Assembly (NCBI GenBank): GCA_021775965.1 | Contig: JAJFGV010000014.1 | Span: 38,697 to 102,696 of the forward strand | DNA: 64,000 nucleotides | From: Alphaproteobacteria bacterium | GTDB lineage: Bacteria > Pseudomonadota > Alphaproteobacteria > Micavibrionales > Micavibrionaceae | Reading direction: 5' to 3' | Shown here: positions 27,022-36,398 of the stretch, one piece after another | Position numbering within the stretch: the stretch's first letter is position 1 | How the letters are laid out: every line of letters begins with the position of its first letter | Made by a program: the position numbers and the translations under genes | Notes under the pieces: generated by a model | What the model was told of the DNA's origin: nothing | The model's database searches: none | The model's input: only the letters and a program-made list of their open reading frames with translations

Positions 27022-28266
27022 CTACGCCGCTTTACTGGCCCCCGCTCCAAAACGCGCTTCGATATAATCCTCAACAAGCGCATGGAATTCGGCCGCGATA
27101 TTATCCCCGCGCAGCGTATGGGCTTTCTTCCCATCAACAAACACCGGCGCCACGGGGCTTTCGCCGGTTCCAGGCAGAGAAATCCCGATATCGGCATGTT
27201 TGCTTTCGCCAGGCCCATTCACAATACAACCCATCACCGCGACGTTCAGCCCTTCAACGCCGGGATATTGCGCCTTCCAAACCGGCATTTGCGTATCCAG
27301 AAATTTCTGGATATCCCCCGCCAGTTCCTGAAAAACCGTACTTGTCGTGCGTCCACAGCCCGGACAGGCACTCACCTGCGGCGCAAAGGCGCGCAGCCCC
27401 AAAACCTGCAACAGCTCCTGACAAACTTTCACCTCCTGCACCCGGCTACCCCCCGGCTCAGGCGTCAGCGACGCGCGGATCGTATCGCCAATACCATCCT
27501 GAAGCAAAATCCCTTCGGCGACAGCGGTCGCAACAATCCCTTTGGAGCCCATTCCGGCCTCAGTCAGCCCCAAATGCAGCGCATATTCAGAGCGCTTCGC
27601 CAGTTCACGATAAACGGCAATCAAATCCTGCGCCCTGCTCACCTTGGCTGACAGGATGATCCGATCAGCCGACAGCCCAATCGCCTCAGCCTTCTGCGCG
27701 CTCGTGATCGCCGATTGCACCAATGCCTCGCGCATGACCTCATCGGCAGACGCAGGATTGGCGCTCTGCCCGTTCTCATCCATCAACGCCGCCAGCATAT
27801 CCTGGTCCAGCGAACCCCAATTGACCCCGATGCGAACCGGCTTATCAAATTCAATAGCTTTTTCGATCATCATTTCAAACTGGCGATCACGCTTTTGTCC
27901 AAAGCCAACATTGCCGGGATTGATACGGTATTTATCCAGCGCCTGTGCCATCTCCGGATATTCACTCAAAAGCGTATGGCCATTATAGTGAAAACACCCA
28001 ACCAGCGGCACAGACAATCCATCGCGATCGAGCAACTCACGTATTTTGGCAACACCCTTGGCGGCTTCCTCATTATTCACCGTGACACGCACGATTTCCG
28101 ATCCAGCCAGGAACAGCTCTTTAACCTGCTCATAGCTCTTTTGAACATCCGCCGTATCTGTATTCGTCATGGATTGCACCACAACAGGTGCATCGCCGCC
28201 AACGTAAACGCCGCGAACATTAACCTTTTGCGTCTTGTGACGCTTAATTTCAGCAAGAGCAACCAT
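27022..28266 (-). CDS. ispG: 4-hydroxy-3-methylbut-2-enyl diphosphate synthase
   Basis: Iron-sulfur enzyme of the MEP isoprenoid pathway converting MEcPP to HMBPP. It is 414 residues from the ATG at 28266 ([19 protein letters not shown]); the frame is open to 28317. The TIM-barrel part carries [11 protein letters not shown]; the C-terminal cluster ligands are CPGCGRT and the cysteine in [10 protein letters not shown] with its following glutamate. The flagellin gene is divergent upstream. Confidence 0.96.
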   Translation of the reverse strand: MVALAEIKRHKTQKVNVRGVYVGGDAPVVVQSMTNTDTADVQKSYEQVKELFLAGSEIVRVTVNNEEAAKGVAKIRELLDRDGLSVPLVGCFHYNGHTLLSEYPEMAQALDKYRINPGNVGFGQKRDRQFEMMIEKAIEFDKPVRIGVNWGSLDQDMLAALMDENGQSANPASADEVMREALVQSAITSAQKAEAIGLSADRIILSAKVSRAQDLIAVYRELAKRSEYALHLGLTEAGMGSKGIVATAVAEGILLQDGIGDTIRASLTPEPGGSRVQEVKVCQELLQVLGLRAFAPQVSACPGCGRTTSTVFQELAGDIQKFLDTQMPVWKAQYPGVEGLNVAVMGCIVNGPGESKHADIGISLPGTGESPVAPVFVDGKKAHTLRGDNIAAEFHALVEDYIEARFGAGASKAA

Positions 28267-28409
28267 GGGCTGTTTTAACCATAAAAGGCCGCTTTGGTCA
28301 AAGGAAGATGTGTTCAACTCTGGAACGCTCCTTCCTCGTGAGGCTCAGACACGCTAAACTTCACTGATTCTTAACAATTAAATAAGGCCGCTAATATACA
28401 ATAGTAAGC

Positions 28410-30092
28410 ATGGTAAATGGCATCGTTTTGGGTAGTTCGCTAAAGGACAACCTGCTCAGTATTGTGAATACTCAGCGGGCGCTGGATCGTACAACCTTGC
28501 GTCTGGCCACTGGCCTGAAGGTAAATTCGGCACTCGATAATCCTCAAAACTTCTTCGCTGCCAGCTCTCTCGACAACAGAGCAAACGATTTACGGCGTCT
28601 TCTCGACGGCATCGGGCAAAGTGTCCAGACAATCAAAGAAGCAGAAATTGGTACAGTGGCCCTAACCAAGCTTATCGAGCAAGCCGATTCTGTCGCCCAG
28701 CAAGCCGTAGAATTAACCGCACAAACACCAACCGAAGGCCGTCTGATTGGTGATGTGAATTTGCGAAGCGCTGGTGATCTGACGTCACTGGCGGGCGTTA
28801 ATGTCGGCGACCAGCTTGTCTTCACCTTTCGCGATCCGGATACAATCCTGCCCTATTTCCCTGTCCTGCGGCAGGTGACCTTTTCGGCCGGAGATACAGC
28901 CGATAGTCTTGTTGCCAATATCAACGCCATTAACAATGCTCTCCCTGAACCAGCCATCCGCGCCAGCTTAACAAAAAATGGAAATCTTGAAATTTCTTCT
29001 ATAAATGGAGATATCCTGAACGTAGAATTTGATGCCGCCGGCGCAACGCCAGATGGAACAAATCTAGCTCTCGCAGACGCGCTGGGCTTTGGTGGTGTTG
29101 CCAGGCTCTTGGGTGATGGGTTTGGCCAAAACGAAGTGCAGGCCACTGTCGTCGCCACCAGACAGATTACATCCTTCCAGCTTTTTGACACAGTCACCAA
29201 TCGCGTTGCCCAAAGAAGCGACAGGCTTTCACAGCTCGAAGGTGCCAATAATACTTTATTATTCTTTGGCCTCAATGCAGCTGCCGATACTTTCCAAATC
29301 GGTGTGAATAGTGGCCAAACACAATCCATTGTTCTTGATGCCACTCAGACCGTGCAGGGCTTAATAGACGCAGTCAACAACAGTCCCAATCTCAACGATA
29401 GTCTTGAAGCTGACTTTAATGAGGAGACAGGCCAACTGATTATCAGAGCCATTGATCCAACCGTTGAATCAATTGAAACGGGCCTAAGCAGCAATGCCAT
29501 TACCCTTGCATTTTTTGGTTTCAATGTTGGCGCTCCCATTTATTTAGCCAACGCCGACACCGACTCTATTCGTTTGGGCAGTGTCGGCGGACCCACAGCC
29601 GAACAAATCACACAGCTTGAAGGCGATTATAACAACATCCTGGAACAAATTGACGGTATCGTCGAAGATGCACGTTTCCGCGGTGTTAATCTTCTCAAGG
29701 AAGATGACCTCATTACTTTTTTTAATGAGGAACGTAACAACTCGCTATTAACTGAAGGCGTTGATTTTACGGCTTCAGGTCTTGGCTTTGATACAGCACG
29801 CTTCAGTACAAATCTCGGCGCACAGTTAGCAGTAGATAGAGCGCGCACCGCTATCAAAGCTGTTCGCAATTTTGGGCAATCCATCTCGAATGATTTATCT
29901 ATCGTTCAGAGCCGCCGCAGCTTCACCGAAAAAACTGTCAATACATTAACAGCGGGCGCTGACGATCTAACCGTCGCAGATCAAAATGAAGAAGGCGCCA
30001 ATTTGCTTGCCGTCCAAACAAGACAGGCACTTGCTGTCACCGTTCTGTCTCTGGTCGGCCAACAGCAAAGTGCAATCTTGCGGATATTCTAG
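28410..30092 (+). CDS. Flagellin, with two hook-IN-like insert repeats
   Basis: Filament subunit, 560 residues. The N-terminal D0/D1 region (SLKDNLLSIVNTQRALDRTTLRLATGLKVNSALDNPQNFFAA) and the C-terminal coiled-coil D1/D0 (SNDLSIVQSRRSFTEKTVNTL to LSLVGQQQSAILRIF) are standard. The middle contains two related beta-rich modules, about residues 130-230 and 285-375 (for example TFSAGDTADSLVANINAINN and VLDATQTVQGLIDAVNN), like flagellin IN repeats. No other flagellar genes are in the window. The ATG has only a weak SD. The surface-exposed middle is expected to vary quickly. Confidence 0.9.
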   Translation: MVNGIVLGSSLKDNLLSIVNTQRALDRTTLRLATGLKVNSALDNPQNFFAASSLDNRANDLRRLLDGIGQSVQTIKEAEIGTVALTKLIEQADSVAQQAVELTAQTPTEGRLIGDVNLRSAGDLTSLAGVNVGDQLVFTFRDPDTILPYFPVLRQVTFSAGDTADSLVANINAINNALPEPAIRASLTKNGNLEISSINGDILNVEFDAAGATPDGTNLALADALGFGGVARLLGDGFGQNEVQATVVATRQITSFQLFDTVTNRVAQRSDRLSQLEGANNTLLFFGLNAAADTFQIGVNSGQTQSIVLDATQTVQGLIDAVNNSPNLNDSLEADFNEETGQLIIRAIDPTVESIETGLSSNAITLAFFGFNVGAPIYLANADTDSIRLGSVGGPTAEQITQLEGDYNNILEQIDGIVEDARFRGVNLLKEDDLITFFNEERNNSLLTEGVDFTASGLGFDTARFSTNLGAQLAVDRARTAIKAVRNFGQSISNDLSIVQSRRSFTEKTVNTLTAGADDLTVADQNEEGANLLAVQTRQALAVTVLSLVGQQQSAILRIF

Positions 30093-30104
30093 GTTACAGC
30101 TCTC

Positions 30105-30590
30105 TTACTCTTTAGGAGATTTCACCGGCTCTTCAGGTTCGCCTGTTGTTTTAAGTGTTGAATACTTCAAGCTCTGAATAGCGGCCTCACCCTCTTGTTC
30201 ATGCACAATCTTAAGACGGGGCATAGCATCCCAGAACCCCATTTCAAGGGTACCTTCCATGTAGTATTTTTTTCCAGCCGCTACATCAATTGTTCTAGTA
30301 GGATTATCATGCATCCAATTTTCTACGGAAAAGGCATGCTTACCTGGCGCAGCCTCATATACAAAATAGGTTCCACTATTGAGAGCCCCCACTCTTTCTC
30401 CATCGGCTGTTACATAAATACCACGAGCCCACCCTACGAATTTAGAATCACGATAAAAATAAACAAGCCCGTGGTTTGAAGGTACCGAGGCAGTATCAAA
30501 ATGCTGCTCATGCTTTTCTACACCCACAGCAAGCGGTGTCGTGCACGCACCAAGCAAAAGAATTGGAAGAAGTAAAAATATCCGTCTCAT
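30105..30590 (-). CDS. DUF2846-like lipoprotein
   Basis: A 161-residue lipoprotein. The frame runs upstream to 30764 through the tRNA-Val gene. The ATG at 30590, preceded by AAGGGG, gives MRRIFLLLPILLLGACTTPL with lipobox LGAC, and is the real start. The mature part reads LVYFYRDSKFVGWARGIYVTADGERVGAL...GTYFVYEAAPGKHAFSV, the beta-sandwich pattern of DUF2846 proteins (small exported domains often found with lipoprotein signals). The function of the family is unknown. Confidence 0.82.
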   Translation of the reverse strand: MRRIFLLLPILLLGACTTPLAVGVEKHEQHFDTASVPSNHGLVYFYRDSKFVGWARGIYVTADGERVGALNSGTYFVYEAAPGKHAFSVENWMHDNPTRTIDVAAGKKYYMEGTLEMGFWDAMPRLKIVHEQEGEAAIQSLKYSTLKTTGEPEEPVKSPKE

Positions 30591-30703
30591 GAGAAATCCC
30601 CTTGTTTTGTTTTTTAAAATAGCTTGCCAATACGCTCTGCTTCGCCAAGGCTTCGCAGAGTCACTGTTCGCTATAAAACTACTGTGTTCGCTGCGCGAAG
30701 CAG

Positions 30704-30778
30704 TGGTGGGCGATGAGAGGGTCGAACTCCCGACATCCTCGGTGTAAACGAGGCGCTCTACCACTGAGCTAATCGCCC
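30704..30778 (-). tRNA. tRNA-Val (anticodon TAC)
   Basis: A minus-strand cloverleaf: acceptor GGGCGAT/ATCGCCC, D-arm AGCTCAGTGGTAGAGC, anticodon stem CCTCG/CGAGG with loop TTTACAC (TAC), T-arm GGGAGTTCGACCCTC, discriminator A and encoded CCA. Confidence 0.97.
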
Positions 30779-30781
30779 TTA

Positions 30782-30811
30782 CGATAAGCGATTATCAGTA
30801 ATCACTTATCG
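30782..30811. repeat. Long hairpin 3 bases upstream of tRNA-Val
   Basis: CGATAAG-c-GATTA-tcag-TAATC-a-CTTATCG is a 12-pair stem with one mismatch and a 4-base loop. On the transcribed strand it ends 3 bases before the tRNA-Val 5' end and follows the hupB terminator. It has no T-tract on either side in the right place, so it is not a standard terminator; it might be a processing or leader element. Confidence 0.5.
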
Positions 30812-30828
30812 AAAAAAATGCAAGCCTC

Positions 30829-30865
30829 CAAAAAATTTCGGCCATACAATTATGCATGGCCGAAA
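30829..30865 (-). terminator. Intrinsic terminator of hupB
   Basis: On the minus strand, TTTCGGCCAT-N10-ATGGCCGAAA (a 10-base perfect inverted repeat, 30836-30865) is followed by a T-run (complement of 30829-30835). It is placed 22 bases after the hupB stop codon. Confidence 0.88.
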
Positions 30866-30886
30866 CTTCAATATCTGTCAAAAAGA

Positions 30887-31168
30887 CTATTTCTTTTTGT
30901 TAACAGCTTCTTTTAGGTCTTTACCGGCTTTAAACTTAGGCTGTTTAGAAGCAGGAATTTTGATCGGCTCACCTGTACGCGGGTTACGGCCAGTCGTTGC
31001 AGCGCGCTGCGCCACAGAGAATGTACCGAAGCCAACCAGACGAACATCGTCGCCTTTTTTCAGACTTGCTTTAATGGCGTCAATAACGGCATCAACAGCG
31101 TCTGCGGCCTTTTGTTTAGAGATATCGGTTTGTTTAGCAACTGTTGCTACGAGATCTTGCTTATTCAC
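30887..31168 (-). CDS. hupB: DNA-binding protein HU
   Basis: A 93-residue histone-like protein that bends and compacts DNA. MNKQDLVATVAKQTDISKQKAADAV and the DNA-binding arm GRNPRTGEPIKIPASKQPKFKAGKDLK are canonical. It starts at a GTG with a strong AAGGGGG SD. It follows lon by 151 bases, the normal alphaproteobacterial order, and ends at a strong terminator. Confidence 0.98.
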   Translation of the reverse strand: MNKQDLVATVAKQTDISKQKAADAVDAVIDAIKASLKKGDDVRLVGFGTFSVAQRAATTGRNPRTGEPIKIPASKQPKFKAGKDLKEAVNKKK

Positions 31169-31319
31169 GGGAGCCCCCTTTGGTTAGAGTTTAAGCAAAA
31201 CGGTCTTCACAAAATGATTTTGATCCAACCAGATGATGGAAAAAATCCTTGAAGACCTAAGGTTTTCTGGGCTTTTTTCCAAGTGGTAGGATTCTTTTAG
31301 GACTTTTCGTTTACTGGAG

Positions 31320-33731
31320 TCAATGGCGAATTACGCCCTCACCCTTGTTTTCCGTACTTTTTGACGAAATTTTGGCCAAATCGTCACTATTTTCGTCACT
31401 GAGCGGCTGAGGCATGTCCAAAAGGGCATGGGTGAGCACCTCGTCAATCGTGCGCACAGGAACGATTTCCATGCCTTTGATAACGTTGGCAGGAATCTCC
31501 GCAAGATCTTTTTCGTTGTCCGCCGGGATAAGAACTTTTGTGATTCCACCACGTAACGCGGCCAGTAATTTTTCTTTCAGGCCACCAATTGCCGTAACGT
31601 TACCGCGTAAGTTTACCTCGCCGGTCATCGCAAGGTCCCTGCGAATCTCAATACCTGACAGCGCCGATACAATCGCCGTGACCATCGCAGCGCCCGCTGA
31701 CGGACCGTCTTTAGGCGTTGCGCCTTCGGGCACGTGAACATGGATCTGCATCGTTTTGAGTGTCTCATAGTCAATACCGTATTGCGCCGCGCGCGACTTG
31801 ATTAGCATCTCGGCCACCGTCACGGACTCTTTCATAACTTCCTTGATATTACCGGTCGTTGTAACCTTGCCGTCTTTACCGGGCATACTGACAGCTTCAA
31901 CAGACAGAAGGTCGCCGCCCGTCTCTGTGTAAGCCAGACCGTTAACAACCCCAATACGATGCTCATCTTCAATTTCGCCATAGCGGTATTTTTTAACCCC
32001 GGCATATTTACCAATATTGCGCGGCGTCAGGGAAATTTTTGTCTTGCCCTTCATCAGGATATCCTTGATCGCCTTGCGGCACAGATTGGCAAGCTCACGC
32101 TCAAGATTCCGAACACCGGCTTCACGTGTGTAATACTGGATCAAGTGACGAATAGAATTATCGCTGACCGAGAGCTCATCTTTTTTAAGCCCGGCGGCCT
32201 TCTTTTGTTTTTTGAGTAAATGGCGCTTTACGATTTCCAGTTTTTCATCTTCGGTATAGCCTGAGATGCGAATAATCTCCATGCGATCAAGCAATGGTCT
32301 TGGCATGCCGGCAATGCTATTGGCTGTACAGACAAACATAACATCGGACAGATCGTAATCCAGCTCCAGATAATGATCGTTGAATGTATGATTTTGCTCG
32401 GGGTCTAAAACTTCCAGCAGCGCAGAGCTTGGATCACCGCGCCAATCAGAACCAAGCTTATCAACCTCATCCAGCAAGAACAGCGGATTGCTGGTCTTGG
32501 CCTTCTTCATACCCTGTATGACTTTACCAGGCATCGCACCAATATAAGTACGGCGGTGACCGCGGATTTCACTCTCATCACGCACACCACCCAGCGACAT
32601 ACGGACAAAATTACGATTCGTTGCTTTGGCAATCGATTGCCCCAGAGAGGTTTTACCAACACCAGGCGGACCAACCAGACAAAGAATCGGGCCCTTAACC
32701 TTTTTGGTACGAAGCTGCACGGCCAGATATTCAAGAATACGCTCTTTGACCTTCTCCAGCCCGTAATGGTCCTTATTCAAAGTTGACTTTGCGACCTTGA
32801 TATCTTTTTTAACGCGGCTGCGCTTGTTCCACGGCACGTTCAAAATCCAGTCGAGATAATTGCGCACCACAGTGGCTTCCGCCGACATCGGACTCATCTG
32901 ACGTAATTTTTTAATCTCTGTCGTTGCACGCTCTCGAGCCTCTTTTGAAAGCTTTGTTTCTTCGATTCTCTTCTCAAGCTCGCCAATTTCGTCCAGCCCG
33001 TCTTCGGATTCGCCAAGCTCTTTCTGAATAGCCTTCATTTGCTCGTTCAGATAATACTCGCGCTGGGTTTTTTCCATCTGGCGCTTAACGCGGCCACGAA
33101 TACGTTTTTCAACCTGAAGGACGCCGATTTCGCCCTCCATAAAGCTGTAAATCTTTTCCAGCCGGCCGCCAGTATCTGGAATTTCAAGCAGTTCCTGCTT
33201 TTGATCAATCTTAAGCGCCAAATGCGAAGCAATCGTATCCGCCATCTTTGGTGGCTCTTCAATCTGATTGATGGAAACAATAACTTCGGGCGGAATCTTT
33301 TTATTCAGCTTCACGTATTGTTCAAACTGAGTCATAACCGCGCGCGACAACGCTTCAAGATCATCATCAAGCACCGTCTCATCTTTAATTTCTTCGGCGG
33401 TTGCCTCCATGTAATCCGCATTATCATCGAATTTTGTAACCCGAATACGCTCACCACCTTCGACCAACACCTTCACGGTGCCATCCGGCAATTTGAGAAG
33501 CTGTAAAATTGTGCCGATGGTACCAACATCATAAAGCTGGGCTGCGCTGGGATCATCCTCGGAGGGTGATTTTTGTGTGATGAGCAATATCTGCTTGTCT
33601 TCGGCCATGACATGCTCAAGCGCCCGCACAGATTTTTCACGGCCAACAAAAAGAGGCACGATCATGTGTGGAAAAACGACGATATCCCGCAAGGGAAGAA
33701 CGGCGTATGTATTGCCTTTGGAACCTAACAT
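31320..33731 (-). CDS. lon: ATP-dependent protease Lon
   Basis: An 803-residue cytoplasmic AAA+ serine protease. The N-terminal substrate domain (LPLRDIVVFPHMIVPLFVGRE) is followed by Walker A GPPGVGKTSLGQ, Walker B FLLDEVDKLG and the protease domain, with the catalytic serine in KDGPSAGAAM (about residue 678) and the lysine in GGLKEKLLAA. It lies directly after clpP (96 bases) where most relatives have clpX. A short Asp/Ser/Lys tail closes the protein. Confidence 0.98.
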   Translation of the reverse strand: MLGSKGNTYAVLPLRDIVVFPHMIVPLFVGREKSVRALEHVMAEDKQILLITQKSPSEDDPSAAQLYDVGTIGTILQLLKLPDGTVKVLVEGGERIRVTKFDDNADYMEATAEEIKDETVLDDDLEALSRAVMTQFEQYVKLNKKIPPEVIVSINQIEEPPKMADTIASHLALKIDQKQELLEIPDTGGRLEKIYSFMEGEIGVLQVEKRIRGRVKRQMEKTQREYYLNEQMKAIQKELGESEDGLDEIGELEKRIEETKLSKEARERATTEIKKLRQMSPMSAEATVVRNYLDWILNVPWNKRSRVKKDIKVAKSTLNKDHYGLEKVKERILEYLAVQLRTKKVKGPILCLVGPPGVGKTSLGQSIAKATNRNFVRMSLGGVRDESEIRGHRRTYIGAMPGKVIQGMKKAKTSNPLFLLDEVDKLGSDWRGDPSSALLEVLDPEQNHTFNDHYLELDYDLSDVMFVCTANSIAGMPRPLLDRMEIIRISGYTEDEKLEIVKRHLLKKQKKAAGLKKDELSVSDNSIRHLIQYYTREAGVRNLERELANLCRKAIKDILMKGKTKISLTPRNIGKYAGVKKYRYGEIEDEHRIGVVNGLAYTETGGDLLSVEAVSMPGKDGKVTTTGNIKEVMKESVTVAEMLIKSRAAQYGIDYETLKTMQIHVHVPEGATPKDGPSAGAAMVTAIVSALSGIEIRRDLAMTGEVNLRGNVTAIGGLKEKLLAALRGGITKVLIPADNEKDLAEIPANVIKGMEIVPVRTIDEVLTHALLDMPQPLSDENSDDLAKISSKSTENKGEGVIRH

Positions 33732-33827
33732 TATTGCTTAAACCTTATGCCTAACCTGTGTTCAGACTTCTTAGTATAGGACGCATTTATTAATCTATGC
33801 TTAACTTAATTCTACCGCAGAAAGTCT

Positions 33828-34475
33828 TTATTTTTTCTTATCATCGCCGCCAAGCTCTTCCGGGTGCGATTCAACCACATGATCAACAAGCCCGAAATCC
33901 TTGGCTTCCTCTCCACTCATAAATTTATCGCGATCCATGGCTTTTTCAATAGCTGCCAGCTTTTGCCCGGTATGTTTAACATACATATTGTTCAGGCGTT
34001 CCCGCAGACGCAGGATTTCCCGGGCCTGGATCTCGATGTCAGAGGCCTGCCCTTGCGCACCACCGGAGGGCTGGTGAACCATAATTCGGGCATTGGGAAG
34101 GGCATAACGCTTGCCTTTCTGGCCAGCTGTAAGCAAAAGCGATCCCATAGACGCAGCCTGACCAATACATACGGTTGAAACCTGCGGCTTGATATATTGC
34201 ATGGTGTCGTACATCGCCAGACCTGACGTCACAACGCCACCGGGTGAATTGATGTAAAAAGAAATGTCCTTTTTCGGATTTTCTGATTCCAAAAAGAGCA
34301 GCTGCGCACAGATCAGGCTGGAGACATGATCATTCACCTCGCCGGTGAGAAAGATAATACGCTCTTTCAGCAGGCGGGAGTAAATATCAAAAGCCCGCTC
34401 GCCGCGATTGGTTTGCTCGATAACGGTGGGGACAAGGTGATTGTCGTAAACTTCAAGGGGGCTGCGTTCGCTCAT
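33828..34475 (-). CDS. clpP: ATP-dependent Clp protease proteolytic subunit
   Basis: Serine protease core of ClpXP/ClpAP, 215 residues from the ATG at 34475 ([21 protein letters not shown]). The serine is in [11 protein letters not shown], the histidine in [10 protein letters not shown], and the aspartate lies in the following helix region. [31 protein letters not shown] is typical. The next gene is lon, not clpX. Confidence 0.98.
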   Translation of the reverse strand: MSERSPLEVYDNHLVPTVIEQTNRGERAFDIYSRLLKERIIFLTGEVNDHVSSLICAQLLFLESENPKKDISFYINSPGGVVTSGLAMYDTMQYIKPQVSTVCIGQAASMGSLLLTAGQKGKRYALPNARIMVHQPSGGAQGQASDIEIQAREILRLRERLNNMYVKHTGQKLAAIEKAMDRDKFMSGEEAKDFGLVDHVVESHPEELGGDDKKK

Positions 34476-34556
34476 TTTGCTTCTTTCCATTGGTGACTAA
34501 AGGCAAACAAACCGTATCGCGCCCCGCTTCTTTGTTCAAGTATGGAATGAACTCTA

Positions 34557-36011
34557 TTAAGAGGCTTTTTTCTTGGCTGTGGACTTCTTTTTAGCGGCAG
34601 CGGGCTTTTTAGCCTCCTCCTTGGATGAATCCGGTTTTTTAGCTGTAGAATCCTTTTTCTTAGCAGCCGGCTTCTTCTTCGGTGCCTCGTCCTCTTCTTC
34701 CTCAGCTGTCAGTTCTTCAACCGTTACCGAAACCTCTTTGACCTCAGCCAGCTCCAGAATAAAATCGACAACCTTATCCTCAAATAGCGGCGCACGAAGA
34801 CTTTCCAGCGCCTGCGGGTTCTTGGAGAAGTAATCAAAAACTTCCTTTTCCTGACCAGGATATTTCTGCGCCTCCGTAATCACGGATTTTTGCAACTCAG
34901 GATCAGAGATCTTAATATTATTGCTGTTGCCCACTTCCGACAGGATCAGCCCCAAACGCACGCGGCGCTCGGCTATTTGCTTAAGCTCCGCTTTTTCATC
35001 GTCGGAAAGCTCAGGCGCATCCTCTTGTGGGGTTTGCTGGCGCTCCATTTCGATTTGCTGGGTAATATTGTTATATTCCAGCTCCAACATGCCAGGCGGC
35101 ACTTCAAAATCATGATTGTCGTCGAGATGATCCAGTAGCGCCTTCTTGAGCTTCAAACGGCTATGGCCGTCGAATTCCTTGCTCATCTGCTCTTCCACAG
35201 CCTTTTTCAAAGCTGCCAGATCATCCATACCAAGCGACTTGGCGAATTCATCATCGATCTTGGCTTCAGCCAGCTCACGAATTTCTTTGATATCACAATC
35301 AAAAATCGCATCACGCCCAGCCAGTTCCTTGGCACCGTATTCCTTGGGAAAACTAACTTTAACCTCAACCTTTTCACCGGCTTTTTGACCGATAAGCTGA
35401 TCCTCAAAGCCAGGAATAAACTGGTTACTACCCAGCTCCAATTGATGACCATCCGCTTGCATGCCTTCATGCTCGACATTGTCATCGGCTGTGCGGCCAC
35501 TAAAGTCAAACACCAGAATGTCGCCCTTCTTGGACGCACGATCACCTTTGATCGGCTCGGAGGATGTGCGCTGTCCGGCAATACGCTCAAGCGCTTCGCT
35601 CACGGCCTTGTCATCAGGCTTGGCAACAGGCTTTTCCAGCTTAACGCCCTTGAAATCCTTAACCTTGAATTCCGGTAAAACTTCGACTTTCATCGCATAG
35701 ACGAGATCTTGCCCCTCATCAAAGGATTTAACCTCAATATTGGGCTTCATAGCGGGTTGTAGCTTTTTGTCTTTCAGAACCTTCACAGATGTATCATTAA
35801 CAGCGGCTTCTAAAACCTCGCCCATAATAGCCTTGCCGTATTTTTGCTTAAGAATCTTAAGCGGCACCTTACCCGGACGAAATCCCGGCATTTTCATGGT
35901 TTTACCGACTTCCTTAAGGCGGACATCAACGCGTTTGTCGATATCATCAGCTTTAACCGTCACTTCAAGTTCATGCTCTAAGCCACTCTGTTTTAATTCT
36001 TTTACCTGCAT
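34557..36011 (-). CDS. tig: Trigger factor
   Basis: Ribosome-associated chaperone and peptidyl-prolyl isomerase. It is 484 residues from the ATG at 36011 (MQVKELKQSGLEHELEVTV); the frame is open to 36071 through the tRNA-Leu end. The ribosome-binding signature MPGFRPGKVPLKILKQKYG and the FKBP domain (DRASKKGDILVFDFSGR...GFEDQLIGQKAGEKVEVKVSFP) are present. The last ~45 residues are a Lys/Ala/Pro-rich, histone H1-like tail (KKKPAAKKKDSTAKKPDSS...), which extends it past the usual ~430-450 residues. Confidence 0.97.
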   Translation of the reverse strand: MQVKELKQSGLEHELEVTVKADDIDKRVDVRLKEVGKTMKMPGFRPGKVPLKILKQKYGKAIMGEVLEAAVNDTSVKVLKDKKLQPAMKPNIEVKSFDEGQDLVYAMKVEVLPEFKVKDFKGVKLEKPVAKPDDKAVSEALERIAGQRTSSEPIKGDRASKKGDILVFDFSGRTADDNVEHEGMQADGHQLELGSNQFIPGFEDQLIGQKAGEKVEVKVSFPKEYGAKELAGRDAIFDCDIKEIRELAEAKIDDEFAKSLGMDDLAALKKAVEEQMSKEFDGHSRLKLKKALLDHLDDNHDFEVPPGMLELEYNNITQQIEMERQQTPQEDAPELSDDEKAELKQIAERRVRLGLILSEVGNSNNIKISDPELQKSVITEAQKYPGQEKEVFDYFSKNPQALESLRAPLFEDKVVDFILELAEVKEVSVTVEELTAEEEEDEAPKKKPAAKKKDSTAKKPDSSKEEAKKPAAAKKKSTAKKKAS

Positions 36012-36041
36012 ACTATTTTCTTTCCTGTTTAATCGATGGCC

Positions 36042-36125
36042 TGGTGCGGGTGAGAGGACTTGAACCTCCACGGCCTAAGCCACTGGTACCTAAAACCAGC
36101 GCGTCTACCATTCCGCCACACCCGC
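36042..36125 (-). tRNA. tRNA-Leu (anticodon TAG)
   Basis: A class II tRNA with a long variable arm. Acceptor GCGGGTG/CACCCGC, anticodon stem CTGGT/ACCAG with loop TTTAGGT (TAG), variable arm TGGCTTAGGCCGT region, T-arm GGAGGTTCAAGTCCTC, discriminator A and encoded CCA. It ends 30 bases before the tig start codon. Confidence 0.96.
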
Positions 36126-36171
36126 ACAAACTTCTCTTGGGCCATAACCGCCCCTAAAAACCAGAAAACCA

Positions 36172-36195
36172 AAGGGAATTCAAGATAAATCCCTT
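36172..36195 (-). terminator. Possible terminator downstream of tRNA-His
   Basis: Inverted repeat AAGGGA...TCCCTT separated by 12 bases, followed on the minus strand by TGGTTTTC. The stem is short and the T-run broken, so this is a weak candidate. Confidence 0.35.
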
Positions 36196-36235
36196 AAAAC
36201 CTCCTAAATGGTGATTTCACGGGCTATGTGGAAGC

Positions 36236-36312
36236 TGGGGCGACCGACGGGATTCGAACCCGCGACCACTCGGATCACAACCGAGGGCTCTACCAGCTGA
36301 GCTACGGCCGCC
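36236..36312 (-). tRNA. tRNA-His (anticodon GTG), with encoded G-1 partner C73
   Basis: A minus-strand cloverleaf: acceptor GCGGCCG pairs CGGTCGC, anticodon stem CTCGG/CCGAG with loop TTGTGAT (GTG), T-arm CGCGGGTTCGAATCCCG. The base before position 1 is G and the discriminator is C, so the canonical G-1:C73 identity pair is available. CCA is encoded. Confidence 0.96.
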
Positions 36313-36398
36313 ATAGCTGATGCTCAATTCAGATTGTCTTCTTTATAGGTTTGTGCTAGCTCTGGTCAAGTTTTCAATGGCTTAAACGGAGGATTTTT

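Noticed and set aside
26988..27659. A 223-codon plus-strand frame downstream of the perfect promoter
   Set aside because: It reads antisense to ispG with a Pro/Arg/Gln/Ser bias typical of shadow frames. The AAGGAC before its ATG is too close to be a good SD. The promoter is kept as a candidate for a non-coding RNA instead.
30591..30703. Clustered ACTGTTCGC / GCGAAGCAGTG elements between tRNA-Val and the lipoprotein gene
   Set aside because: They are imperfect short direct and inverted repeats (three copies) that could be a degenerate REP-like element, but with one locus in view this cannot be distinguished from chance or tRNA-flank decay.
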